DNA from: Pseudomonas oleovorans subsp. oleovorans
Lineage (GTDB): Bacteria; Pseudomonadota; Gammaproteobacteria; Pseudomonadales; Pseudomonadaceae
NCBI RefSeq assembly: GCF_002197815.1
Contig: NZ_NIUB01000017.1
Span: 1 to 64,000, forward strand
Direction of reading: 5' to 3'
DNA length: 64,000 bases
Part shown: piece after piece, positions 18,101 through 24,763 of the stretch
How positions within the stretch are numbered: the first letter of the stretch is position 1
Layout: each line of letters starts with the position of its first letter
Notes under the pieces: model-generated
Databases searched by the model: none
Seen by the model: the letters and a program-made list of their open reading frames with translations, nothing else
Told to the model about the DNA's origin: nothing
Translations under genes and position numbers: made by a program

Positions 18101-18183
18101 GCAGCATCCTCGACACGGGTCTGACGAGCGCCGATATGGCCGCTGTGCTGGGTAACGGGGTCAGGCTGATATAGGTTCATCAC
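15178..18183 (-). CDS. hmfA: 2-furoyl-CoA dehydrogenase molybdenum subunit fused to a CoxG-like domain (HmfA)
   Basis: This 1001-residue protein has two parts. Residues about 15-800 are a CoxL/XdhB-type molybdopterin subunit: GSFGIKQGVFPYVVMM, TGLNRGFGGPQVYFALE, TPQGQGHQTAVAQIVADVLG, and the active-site Glu near 767 in LGAKGVGEGNN. Residues about 830-975 form a CoxG-like SRPBCC domain (VVIPAPPQQVFDTLLDP, IIPGCHALEL), usually a separate membrane-linked accessory protein. With HmfB and HmfC it would hydroxylate 2-furoyl-CoA at C5. It is the promoter-proximal gene of the minus-strand operon. The furoyl-CoA assignment follows from the gene set A-B-C-D-E rather than from a residue signature. Confidence 0.75.
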   Translation of the reverse strand: MMNLYQPDPVTQHSGHIGARQTRVEDAALLRGLGCYADDAATPPGTLHAAIVRSPHPHARITAVDFSKALLMKGVHGVLIGEDIKRWAQPFPVGVRQPMEHWCIAVDKVRYVGEPVAVVIAESRYLAEDALEGVRVEYEPLPPIIDPEAATTEQAPVLHEAVGSNVVNERHFRYGEPEQAFAQAPHRVSLKVSFPRSSCTPIECYVVLAQYERATGIYDVLANFQGPYALHTVMARALNVPSNRLRLRTPKDSGGSFGIKQGVFPYVVMMGLAARKVGAPVKWVEDRLEHLQGASSATNRVTEIEAAVQADGRITALRYDQIDDCGAYLRAPEPATFYRMHGNLTGAYAIRNLLVRNRVVLTNKTPTGLNRGFGGPQVYFALERLLQHIAVQLDLDPLEVIRRNLVPADAFPYRAAAGALLDSGNYQAGIDLAVKDGGLDELLRRRDQARGEGRLYGIGYAAVIEPSISNMGYITTAMTPEERRKAGPKNGAVSTATINVGPLGDVSVHVSSTPQGQGHQTAVAQIVADVLGVALESIVVNVELDTQKDAWSIASGNYSSRFAGAVAGVVYQAALKVRDRLAAIAAAQLQAKPEDIRFGGGKIFVANGGPSAAFHRIAGATHWTPGLLPQGEPGGLRETAFWSPPQLMAPDDDDLINSSLCYGFVFDICGLEIDRVTGAIHLDRYVTCHDAGRLLNPALVDGQIRGGFTQGLGAALMEEFAYGEDGSFLSGTFADYLVPTAPEVLEPVILHLETPSPFTPLGAKGVGEGNNMSTPVCIANAVADALGRADIRLPLTPSKVRSMIGIDEPPRPAGMLQDDAFAAESAGGSALRANDAVVIPAPPQQVFDTLLDPATLAAIIPGCHALELQGENRYRADVTVGVGMIRARFEAKVALSELDPPHSLRLSGSGTSSMGSAEGHARVRFVALENGHTRLEYQYQVAVSGKVAAVGSRMMQGASKVIIGQIFTRLSQRVSGQAIAAGWWPRLRALLASLLGKGGAQ

Positions 18184-18614
18184 TACTTCTCGCGTTTATT
18201 GTTGTGCGCGATTGACTCGTAAGAAGAGTATGGACCCCGGCCAGCCGGCCGCCTTGCCAGGGCCTATGAATATCTGCCCGTACGTCAGTTGGCTTGCCTT
18301 TTAGTCTGATGCGGTGAAGACGGCGGCGTTTTTCCGGACGCGCTTTGGTCTGGGCAATGCCGCTTGGGCTGGCTCGGTAGGTTGTCGAGCGCTCATCTGC
18401 ATCACCTTGGTGTCCACCAGGATGCCGGACAGGTTCACAAGGGGTAGTTCTGGTTGCTGCTGGCGCTGGACAGCAGCTCGTGGGCGAGAGGTCATCTTCG
18501 CGGTGACCACTTCGCATCAGGGGCTGGCGGGTACGCCGATGGCAATCACCTTGGCGATATTCAGCGGCAAGCCGCAGCGACACTGGGGTGGTTGCGGTGT
18601 TCTCCTCTTGGGCC
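18184..18614. other. Region between hmfA and the ohr remnant
   Basis: The first 120 bases should hold the hmfA promoter. On the minus strand 18301-18510 is an open frame for a 69-residue basic peptide ending KRVRKNAAVFTASD that I do not recognise and that lacks a convincing ribosome site; it may be a gene remnant. Nothing else in this stretch could be assigned. Confidence 0.3.
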
Positions 18615-18637
18615 CGCTGACGGCCTGGCCGTCAGCG
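18615..18637. terminator. Perfect 11-bp hairpin downstream of ohr
   Basis: CGCTGACGGCC (18615-18625) pairs with GGCCGTCAGCG (18627-18637) about the single base T. It lies 18 bp after the expected end of ohr on the minus strand. No U-tract follows on the minus strand, so it may act only as a weak terminator or mRNA 3' protector. Confidence 0.4.
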
Positions 18638-18654
18638 TTCGCCCCTGGGGGGCA

Positions 18655-19076
18655 GACGATGGTCAAGGTGGCGTCGATGTTGCCGCGGGTGGCGTTGGAA
18701 TAGGGGCAGACGATGTGCGCGCGGTCCACCAGGGTCTGCGCCGCTTCGCGATCCAGGCCCGGCAGGCTGATGCGCAGCTCCACTTCGATGCCGAAGCCGG
18801 TGGGGATCGGACCGATGCCCACGGTGCCTTCGATAAAGGTGTCGGCCGGGATGCTCAGCTTGTCGCGGGCGGCGATGAACTTCAGGGCGCCGAGGAAGCA
18901 GGCCGAATAGCCGCGGCGAACAGTTGTTCCGGGTTGGTGCCCTTGCCGCCGGCGCCGCGGAATTCCTTCGGCGTGGTCAGGGCGATGTCCAGTACGCCGT
19001 CGGAGGAGACGGCGCGGCCCTCACGGCCGCCGAAGGCTTCAGCGGTAGCACGGTAGAGAACGTTTTCGATGGTCAT
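18655..19076 (-). pseudogene. ohr: Organic hydroperoxide resistance protein, frameshifted
   Basis: Two frames together give nearly a whole Ohr/OsmC protein. The first (from ATG 19076) reads [20 protein letters not shown] up to NPEQLFAA; the second continues [17 protein letters not shown] to VCPYSNATRGNID. The peroxidatic Cys (SACF) and resolving Cys (VCPYSNATRGN) are both kept. One G is missing near 18918: GCCGCGGCTATTCG where the family needs GCCGCGGGCTATTCG. The normal stop after TIV is also replaced by a Cys codon, so the second frame runs on. Ohr reduces organic peroxides with lipoylated partners. As assembled, no functional Ohr is made; an assembly error would restore it. Confidence 0.85.
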
Positions 19077-19123
19077 GGCGGTATTCCTCTTCAGATGCGA
19101 TGGGGTGCGTAGGGATGCGTCGC

Positions 19124-19231
19124 TCAGCCTTCGGGGTACAGGCCCTTGCCGTTCTGGCTGGCTTGACCATTGTCGGCCAGAACCGGGGCGGACAGGATCA
19201 GCGTGGCGGTCAGTGCGATCAGGGTTTTCAT
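19124..19231 (-). CDS. 35-residue exported peptide of unknown function
   Basis: The frame from ATG 19231 to TGA at 19124-19126 encodes a start [19 protein letters not shown], a textbook signal peptide with an A-x-A-like cleavage site, then a mature peptide of 16 residues ([16 protein letters not shown]). A Shine-Dalgarno GGAGAAA lies 6 bp upstream. It sits 47 bp before ohr in the same direction, so it may be the first gene of the ohr transcript. I do not recognise the family. Its codon use and ribosome site make chance coding less likely, but its product could also be the leftover 5' end of a longer exported protein. Confidence 0.5.
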   Translation of the reverse strand: MKTLIALTATLILSAPVLADNGQASQNGKGLYPEG

Positions 19232-19309
19232 CGGTTTCTCCAGGGCTTTGGTGGGTAGCGGGTGGAGACGACTGCGGAGTCTCCGTGGAAAGTTTAGCGC
19301 CAATTGTTA

Positions 19310-19364
19310 GTGCGCAAGTTATTTCCATGGAGCGAACTGTGCCTCGAATATATTTTGTGCGCAA
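19310..19364. promoter_or_regulatory. Repeated GTGCGCAA elements upstream of ohr, candidate OhrR operators
   Basis: The octamer GTGCGCAA occurs at 19310-19317 and 19357-19364, each inside AT-rich flanks (TTAGTGCGCAAGTTAT and TTTTGTGCGCAATATA). The spacing of 47 bp and position between ohrR and the peptide/ohr genes suit a MarR/OhrR-type operator region. OhrR sites in other bacteria are AT-rich palindromes, so this is only a candidate. Confidence 0.4.
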
Positions 19365-19516
19365 TATAATTTTATGAGTTTTTCGCTATAACCCTGGAAG
19401 TTCAGAGCATAAGCAGGCGTAACGGGGCATAGAGGCGCTGGAAGCGAACGGGTGGCGTGCTGACTAGTGGCCGCCCAACCGCTTCCAGGCGCGATCGGGC
19501 GGTCTGAGCGCTTGGC

Positions 19517-19969
19517 TTACAGCGTTTGCTGCAGGTGGCTGCGCAGCTCCACCAGCTCTTCTTTGAGCGAGGCGAGCTGCTCCAGGCTCAGGCCGGAGGC
19601 CTTGAGGATGCAGGCCGGCAGTGCCTTGGCCTGCTCGTGCAGGGCGCGACCCTTGTCGGTCAGGTACAGCTGTACCACGCGTTCGTCCTGGCTGCTGCGC
19701 TGGCGCTGCAGCAGGCCTTCGCTCTCCAGGCGCTTGAGCAGAGGCGTCAACGAGCCCGGATCGGTCAGCATGCGTGCGCTGATCTCACTGACGGTGATGC
19801 CCTCGTTTTCCCACAGCACCAGCATGGCCAGATATTGCGGATAGGTGAGACCAAGCGCCTGCAGCAGCGGCTTGTAGGTCTTGGTCATCATCAGCGAGGT
19901 GGAATAGAGGGCGAAGCACAGCTGGTTGTCCAGCATCAGCTCGGCGCAGGGTTCCACTTGGGAGGTCAT
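19517..19969 (-). CDS. ohrR: OhrR-type peroxide-sensing MarR repressor
   Basis: This 150-residue MarR-family protein begins at MTSQVEPCAELMLDNQ (ATG 19969). The reactive Cys of OhrR is present in DNQLCFALYSTS, the universal site of organic-peroxide sensing. The winged helix covers about residues 55-100 (TVSEISARMLTDPGSLTPLLKRLESEGLL then RSSQDERVVQLYLT wing). Reduced OhrR represses ohr; oxidation of the Cys releases it. It is intact while its target ohr is frameshifted. A longer frame to 20023 was rejected because the family start lies at 19969. Confidence 0.88.
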   Translation of the reverse strand: MTSQVEPCAELMLDNQLCFALYSTSLMMTKTYKPLLQALGLTYPQYLAMLVLWENEGITVSEISARMLTDPGSLTPLLKRLESEGLLQRQRSSQDERVVQLYLTDKGRALHEQAKALPACILKASGLSLEQLASLKEELVELRSHLQQTL

Positions 19970-20042
19970 GGCATTGGCCTGTGCAAAGGTGGTTGGCGTT
20001 GTCGGCAATTGAGCGCAGGGCAACCCGCACTCTATTGTGAGT

Positions 20043-20360
20043 TCAGCCGCAGGATACGCGGGTGATCACGCGCTGATCATCGACATTGAGGTTAAGGCGT
20101 TGACCATTGTATTCCAAGGTCACCACGCTGTCGGGTGTGAGTATACGAGCTGTGCTGGCTCCGGCTTGCTGACGTGCCTGCTCGAGCAGTTCGGGCGTCG
20201 CGGTCTTGCCTTTGAGGTGCTCGACGGCGGACGAGGTGCAGCTGTCCGGAGTCGGGCCACTGGGTGCGGCAGCGGAGGTCGGTTTCTCGGCGGTGCTGCT
20301 GCAGCCGGCTGCGAGCAGGGTGGCGCCCAGGATGAGGCAGAGACGAGTTTTGAAATTCAA
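20043..20360 (-). CDS. Lipoprotein with an I78-type protease-inhibitor domain
   Basis: This is a 105-residue protein. Residues 1-20 are a lipoprotein signal peptide with lipobox LLAAGC, so the mature protein would be anchored through Cys20. A short Ser/Thr/Ala/Pro linker leads to the conserved domain: CTSSAVEHLKGK (about 41) to the end motif YNGQRLNLNVDDQRVITRVSCG. The RLNxxxDxxxxIxRVxCG ending with two flanking Cys is typical of the I78 inhibitor family, which blocks elastase/subtilisin-type serine proteases. A role in protecting the cell envelope from proteases is an inference. It lies 17 bp downstream of yceH on the same strand. Confidence 0.75.
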   Translation of the reverse strand: MNFKTRLCLILGATLLAAGCSSTAEKPTSAAAPSGPTPDSCTSSAVEHLKGKTATPELLEQARQQAGASTARILTPDSVVTLEYNGQRLNLNVDDQRVITRVSCG

Positions 20361-20377
20361 TGCATGAGCTCCTTGGG

Positions 20378-21028
20378 TTACTGCGCGCCTTCCAGGCGCG
20401 CCAGACGTTCTTCGAGGGCGGCGATGCGCGTTTCCAGTTCGACCAGTCGATCTTCGTTAGGTGCCGCAGCCTCCTCACGAGCAGCAGGGCGGCTGGTCAG
20501 CAAGCTTTCCATATCTGCAGATTCGCCCAGCAGATGCATGTAGCGATCCTCGCGCTGACCACTCTGGCGTGGTAGCAAAAGCGCCAGACCGCGACCGATC
20601 AGACGCTCCAACTGATGCTGGACCTCGGCGACATCGTCGAAATCGTGCATGCGATTGCTGCGCGTGAGCAGCTCATTGAGCGTCTGCGGGCCACGCAACA
20701 GCAGCAGACCGAGCAATACCGTCTGCGGCTTGACCAACTCCAACTGCTTGTCGCAACGCTGTTCCCAGCGGTCGGCACGGCTGCCCATCACCAGGTGCAC
20801 CAGCTTGCGACCTTCGAGGCTGCGCAGATAGCGCCCGACTTCACCGGTTTCCAGGTTCATCAGCGGTTCGCGGCTGGTCTTCTGGTTACAGGCCAGTTGC
20901 ACGGCATTGAGCGTCAGCGGGTAGGTTTCCGGTGTGGTCAGCTGCTTTTCGATCAGGCAGCCGAGGATGCGCACCTCGACGGCGTGCAGCGGGGTTTCAC
21001 CAACCAGCGGGGATGGGGTGTGCGACAT
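20378..21028 (-). CDS. yceH: YceH family protein (UPF0502/DUF480)
   Basis: This 216-residue protein matches the YceH family: [41 protein letters not shown] at the start, [19 protein letters not shown] in the second half, and a C-terminal coiled coil ([19 protein letters not shown], about 196-214). The family has two winged-helix-like domains; its role is not established, although DNA binding is plausible from the fold. The lipoprotein gene follows closely, so the two may share a transcript. Confidence 0.85.
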   Translation of the reverse strand: MSHTPSPLVGETPLHAVEVRILGCLIEKQLTTPETYPLTLNAVQLACNQKTSREPLMNLETGEVGRYLRSLEGRKLVHLVMGSRADRWEQRCDKQLELVKPQTVLLGLLLLRGPQTLNELLTRSNRMHDFDDVAEVQHQLERLIGRGLALLLPRQSGQREDRYMHLLGESADMESLLTSRPAAREEAAAPNEDRLVELETRIAALEERLARLEGAQ

Positions 21029-21076
21029 GGATCGATCCTGGCAGGAAGAACGCGCCTAGGTTAACGGCATCCGCGC

Positions 21077-21643
21077 TCAGCTGACAGGCTTCAATGTGTG
21101 TTCGAGCATGTCCAGGCTGGCGCCGAGCACCTGCTGGCGCGATTCCTGGCTGGCCATCATGCGCGCCAGCAGTAGGCTGCCCAGGCATTGCGCGAGAATC
21201 GTCCAGGCCAGTTGCGGGTCGCCGATGATCTCGGCCCAGGTGTTCTGCAACTGCAGGATCTGCTGCTCGGTACGCAGCCGCACGCGTTCATCGGCACGGG
21301 CGATCTCCGCGCCCAGGGCAGGCAGCACGCAACCTTTATCCGGTTGCTCGACATGCGCCAGGCTGAGATAGGCCGCCAGGCAGCGTTGCAGCTTGTCGCG
21401 CCCGGCGTCACCCGCTTCGCCGCCAAGCCGGCTCAGGCTGTTACGCAGCTCGCGTTCGATCAGTTCAGCGAACAAATCGTCCTTGCTCGAGAAATGGCTG
21501 TAGAAGGCTGCGCCGGTCAGACCTATGGTTTTCATCAGCGCGTCCACGCCGGTCACGGCAAAACCTTGCTGCTTGGCAATCGCGCCGCTGCTGGCGAGCA
21601 GGCGCTCGCGGGTTTCGGCCTTGTGTTCGGCGGAATAACGCAT
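21077..21643 (-). CDS. TetR-family repressor
   Basis: This 188-residue protein has a TetR N-terminal helix-turn-helix (RERLLASSGAIAKQQGFAVTGVDALMKTIGLTGAAFYSHFSSKDDLFAELI, about 13-63) and a variable ligand-binding domain. It is transcribed away from the SDR gene at 21733. The shared 89-bp gap holds nested palindromes (see 21689-21717), so it probably represses both genes. The ligand is unknown. A C-terminal domain of about 120 residues resembles the TetR_C group near aldehyde or quinone stress genes, but I would not name it. Confidence 0.85.
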   Translation of the reverse strand: MRYSAEHKAETRERLLASSGAIAKQQGFAVTGVDALMKTIGLTGAAFYSHFSSKDDLFAELIERELRNSLSRLGGEAGDAGRDKLQRCLAAYLSLAHVEQPDKGCVLPALGAEIARADERVRLRTEQQILQLQNTWAEIIGDPQLAWTILAQCLGSLLLARMMASQESRQQVLGASLDMLEHTLKPVS

Positions 21644-21688
21644 GGATGGCTCCGTTCTATGCTGGGTTGACCTGCCCGAGATAGTATC

Positions 21689-21717
21689 ATAACGTTCGTT
21701 AAGCTAACGATCGTTAG
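21689..21717. promoter_or_regulatory. TetR-type operator in the divergent promoter
   Basis: CTAACGATCGTTAG (21704-21717) is a perfect 14-bp palindrome, and the partly overlapping block ATAACGTTCGTTA just before it repeats the TAACG/CGTTA half-sites. Several half-sites in alternation between the diverging tetR and SDR genes are typical of a TetR operator binding two dimers. Confidence 0.75.
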
Positions 21718-21732
21718 TTAACAGAGGAAGCC

Positions 21733-22464
21733 ATGAACGAGAACAAGAAAGTCGCTTTGATCATCGGCGCGGGTGATGCCACCGGCGGCGCCATTGCCCG
21801 GCGTTTTGCCCGTGAGGGTTACGTGGCCTGCGTCACCCGGCGCAGCCTCGATAAATTGCAACCGTTGCTGGAAGAAATCCGCAGCGAGGGCGGCGAAGCG
21901 CATGGTTTTGCTTCCGATGCGCGACGTGAGGAGCAGGTGGCTGAACTGGTAGAGAGCATCGAGCGTGACATCGGGCCGATCGAGGTGATGGTGTTCAATA
22001 TCGGCGCCAACGTGCCCTGTAGCATCCTTGATGAAACCGCACGCAAGTACTTCAAGATCTGGGAAATGGCCTGCTTCTCCGGCTTTCTCACCAGCCAGGC
22101 GGTGGCCAGGCGCATGGTCACCCGTGGACGCGGCACCATCCTGTTCACCGGCGCTACGGCCGGCCTGCGTGGCGCCGCCGGATTTGCCGCTTTCGCCGGG
22201 GCCAAGCACGGCATCCGCGCGCTGGCGCAGAGCATGGCGCGCGAGTTGGGGCCGTTGAATATCCATGTCGCACATGTGGTGGTGGACGGCGCCATCGATA
22301 CCGCGTTCATTCGCGACAGCTTTCCCGAGCTCTACGCCAAGAAGGATCAGGATGGCATTCTCGACCCCGAGCATATCGCCGACAGCTACTGGTTCCTGCA
22401 TGCTCAGCCGCGCGATGCCTGGACCTTCGAGCTGGATCTGCGCCCGTGGATGGAGCGCTGGTAA
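21733..22464 (+). CDS. Short-chain dehydrogenase/reductase
   Basis: This 243-residue classical SDR has the cofactor-binding start VALIIGAGDATGGAIARRFA (about 8-27) and the NxG-like NIGAN segment (about 90-94). At the catalytic Ser/Tyr region it reads FTGATAGLRGAAGFAAFAGAKHG: the usual YxxxK is FAGAK, so the catalytic Tyr appears to be Phe while the Lys remains. That raises doubt about ordinary ketoreductase activity. It is divergent from, and probably controlled by, the adjacent TetR gene, and precedes a glutathione-S-transferase-like isomerase gene by 43 bp. Confidence 0.78.
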   Translation: MNENKKVALIIGAGDATGGAIARRFAREGYVACVTRRSLDKLQPLLEEIRSEGGEAHGFASDARREEQVAELVESIERDIGPIEVMVFNIGANVPCSILDETARKYFKIWEMACFSGFLTSQAVARRMVTRGRGTILFTGATAGLRGAAGFAAFAGAKHGIRALAQSMARELGPLNIHVAHVVVDGAIDTAFIRDSFPELYAKKDQDGILDPEHIADSYWFLHAQPRDAWTFELDLRPWMERW

Positions 22465-22507
22465 CCTGCGCTGAACCCATAATCACAATAACGAGCGAGT
22501 GAAGCTG

Positions 22508-23101
22508 ATGAGCAAGACGGTGGAGTTCTTCTTCGATCTGGGCAGCCCGGCCTCCTACCTGGCCCATACCCAGTTGCCTGATCTGTGTCGCGACGCTGGC
22601 GCTGCACTGGTCTATCGGCCAATGCTGCTCGGCGGCGTGTTCCAGGCCACCGGCAACGCCTCGCCGGCGATGATTCCGGCCAAGGGGCGTTACATGATTC
22701 GCGACCTGGCGCGCTTTGCCGAGCGCTATGGCGTACCGATGCGCTTCAACCCGCACTTTCCGATCAATACCCTGACGCTGATGCGTTTGCTGGTGGCGCT
22801 ACAGTTGTATCAGGCGGAGCGCTTCGACGATGCTTTGCAGGCGCTATTCCGGGCGATCTGGGTCGACGGGGTGAACATGGGTAATCCGGCCAGGGTGGCA
22901 GGCGTGCTGGTTGCCGCTGGTTTCGATGCAGCCGCCCTGCAGGCGCAAGCCGCTGAACCGGCAGTGAAGGACGCGCTCAAGGCGACTACCGAGGAGGCGG
23001 TCAAACGCGGCGTATTTGGCGCGCCGACCTGTTTTGTTGGCGGTGAGATGTTCTTCGGTCAGGATCGCCTGGATTTCGTTCGCGAAGCGCTTCGCGGCTA
23101 G
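22508..23101 (+). CDS. 2-hydroxychromene-2-carboxylate isomerase/DsbA-like protein
   Basis: This 197-residue protein has the kappa-class GST/HCCA isomerase fold: VEFFFDLGSPASYLAHTQL at the N-terminus with the catalytic Ser in GSPASY, LLGGVFQATGN, and the thioredoxin-like cis-Pro region GVFGAPTCFVGGEMFFGQDRLDFV at the C-terminus. Such enzymes isomerise 2-hydroxychromene-2-carboxylate in naphthalene breakdown, but many homologues near SDR genes act on other glutathione adducts. The ATG at 22508 is preferred; GTG 22499 is in frame. Co-transcription with the SDR upstream is likely. Confidence 0.78.
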   Translation: MSKTVEFFFDLGSPASYLAHTQLPDLCRDAGAALVYRPMLLGGVFQATGNASPAMIPAKGRYMIRDLARFAERYGVPMRFNPHFPINTLTLMRLLVALQLYQAERFDDALQALFRAIWVDGVNMGNPARVAGVLVAAGFDAAALQAQAAEPAVKDALKATTEEAVKRGVFGAPTCFVGGEMFFGQDRLDFVREALRG

Positions 23102-23169
23102 GTGCTTTTCGTCCAGGGCCTGATGCCTGGCACAATGGACGGCTCATTTTCCGGCCATTCGAGTAACCG

Positions 23170-23385
23170 ATGAACCCCGAAGCGCTGAAGCTCCTGGTGA
23201 CCCGCCGCATGCCTTACGGCAAGTACAAGGATCGACTGATCGCCGATCTGCCGGGCCACTACCTCAACTGGTTCGCCCGCACGGGTTTTCCCAAGGGCGA
23301 GCTGGGTCAGTTGCTCGCGCTGATGCAGGAGATCGACCACAACGGCCTCAAGCCGTTGCTCGATCCGTTGCGCGACCGTTCGTAG
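23170..23385 (+). CDS. DUF3820 small protein
   Basis: This 71-residue protein has the conserved run MPYGKYKDRLIADLPGHYLNWF (residues 14-35, split here: MPYGKYKDRL then IADLPGHYLNWF) followed by GFPKGELGQLLALMQEIDHNGLKPLL. This is the DUF3820 family, sometimes listed as a putative quorum-sensing-regulated factor; the function is not known. It is immediately followed by IS110 sequence from about 23390, but the coding region looks complete. Confidence 0.8.
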   Translation: MNPEALKLLVTRRMPYGKYKDRLIADLPGHYLNWFARTGFPKGELGQLLALMQEIDHNGLKPLLDPLRDRS

Positions 23386-23471
23386 CCCAATGAGATGGAC
23401 TCCTCCCTCCTACGGCGTCATTGCGCCAGACTGAAGGTTACGAAACAAACAATCCCGGAGGGGGAGCCCGC

Positions 23472-23796
23472 ATGAAACTTAAACGCATAGGCGTGGATTT
23501 GGCAAAGCAGGTTTTTCAAGTTCATGGTGTCGACAGCCATGAGCAGGTCAAATGCCGCAAGCAACTCAAACGGCATCAGATGCTGGATTTTTTCCGCCAA
23601 CTGGAGCCGTGTGTGGTGGCGATGGAGGCCTGTGGCAGCGTGCATTACTGGGCCCGTGAATTAGGCAAGCTGGGGCATGAGGTGCGTTTAATTGCTCCGC
23701 AGTTCGTCAAGCCTTACGTGAAAGGCGGCAAGAACGACGCGAACGATGCGCAGGCAATTTGTGAAGCGGCCAGCAGGCCCACCCTGCGTTATGTCG
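23472..23796 (+). pseudogene. IS110-family transposase, N-terminal DEDD part
   Basis: The first 108 codons encode the RuvC-like DEDD domain of IS110 transposases: RIGVDLAKQVFQVHGVD (first Asp), VVAMEACGSVHYWARELG (Glu), and YVKGGKNDANDAQAICEA (last Asp). Similarity stops after SRPTLRYV at about 23796, where IstB sequence on the other strand begins. The C-terminal transposase_20 domain is absent, so it is inactive. A GGGAG ribosome site precedes ATG 23472. Confidence 0.85.
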
Positions 23797-24455
23797 AGGA
23801 TGGCATCGGCCAGGGTCGGATCGCCGATCAGTTCGTGCCAGTTGTCCACCGGCATCTGGCTGGTAACGATGGTCGAGCGCTGACCGTAACGGTCGTCCAG
23901 TAGCTCCAGCATGTCGCGCCGTTGCTCGACGGTGAACGGGGCCAGGCCCCAGTCATCGAGGATCAGCAGGTCGGTCTTGGCGTAGCTGCTCATCAGCTTG
24001 GCGAAGCGCCCGTCGCCATGGGCCAGACCCAGTTCTTCCAGCAAACGTGGCAGGCGCAGATAGCGCACGCTGTAGCCCTCTCGGCAGGCCTGGTGGGCCA
24101 GGGCGCAGGCCAGCCAGGTTTTACCGACACCGGTGGGGCCGCCGATGATCAGGTTGAGGCCGTCGCGTAGCCACTGGCCACTGCTCAGTTGCAGGATCAG
24201 CGCCTTATCCAGTCCGCGCGGGCTGCGGTAGTCGATGTCTTCGAGGCAGGCGTTGTGCTTGAGCCGGGCCTGGCGCAGGCGGCTGCTCAGGCGCTTGTCA
24301 TCGCGTTCGGTCAGTTCGCGGTCGACCAGCAGGCCGAGGCGTTCTTCGAAGCTCAGGCTGTCGATGTCCGGGGTTTTCAGTTGTTCATTCAGCGCCTTGA
24401 GCATGCCGTGCAGGCGCAGGGTTTGCAGCTTGTCCAGGGTCGGATGGGGCAGCAT
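23797..24455 (-). pseudogene. istB: IS21-family IstB helper ATPase, 3' end missing
   Basis: From ATG 24455 the frame reads MLPHPTLDKLQTLRLHGM and then the AAA+ core: Walker A IGGPTGVGKTWLACALA, Walker B TDLLILDDWGLAPF, and the sensor region STIVTSQMPVDNWHELIGDPTLADAILD. The final 30 or so residues (RLVHNAH... in intact proteins) are replaced by IS110 sequence at the junction near 23797. IstB helps IstA choose and capture target DNA. The ATPase core is almost complete, but there is no full IstA in the window. Confidence 0.85.
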
Positions 24456-24472
24456 GGTGAGTTTCCTTGGGG

Positions 24473-24602
24473 TCAGTGGTAGTAGGCGGATCCGCGCAGG
24501 TTGGCGTGATCGTCCGGCAGTAGCGGCAGGTTGGTTTGAGCTAGCGGCAGGTTTTCCAGCCCCTGGCGCAGGATCGATTCGAGGCTCTTGTAGCTGCATG
24601 CG
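24473..24602 (-). pseudogene. istA: IS21-family IstA transposase, C-terminal tail
   Basis: About 42 codons immediately upstream of istB on the minus strand read SYKSLESILRQGLENLPL and end HANLRGSAYYH, the characteristic end of IstA proteins. At about 24602 the frame runs straight into the IS21 terminal repeats, so all upstream IstA sequence is gone from this side. Confidence 0.75.
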
Positions 24603-24693
24603 GATTCCACGGTCATCTGGCACTCATTCCATGAGCATCTGACCACCGATTCCACGGTGATCCGGCCACTGATTCCACTGTCATCCGGCCACT
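24603..24693 (+). repeat. IS21 left-end multiple repeats
   Basis: A 23-bp unit starting GATTCCACGGTCATCYGGC occurs at 24603-24625, 24648-24670 and 24671-24693 with small changes. IS21-family ends carry such multiple repeats that bind IstA. They lie directly before the istA 5' fragment on the plus strand, which marks them as a left end. Confidence 0.75.
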
Positions 24694-24763
24694 CAACCGG
24701 GCAGGCAGCTACGCAGGATTTCTTCACTACCATCGACCTCTTTTTCGAAGCAGAGAGGTCGTC

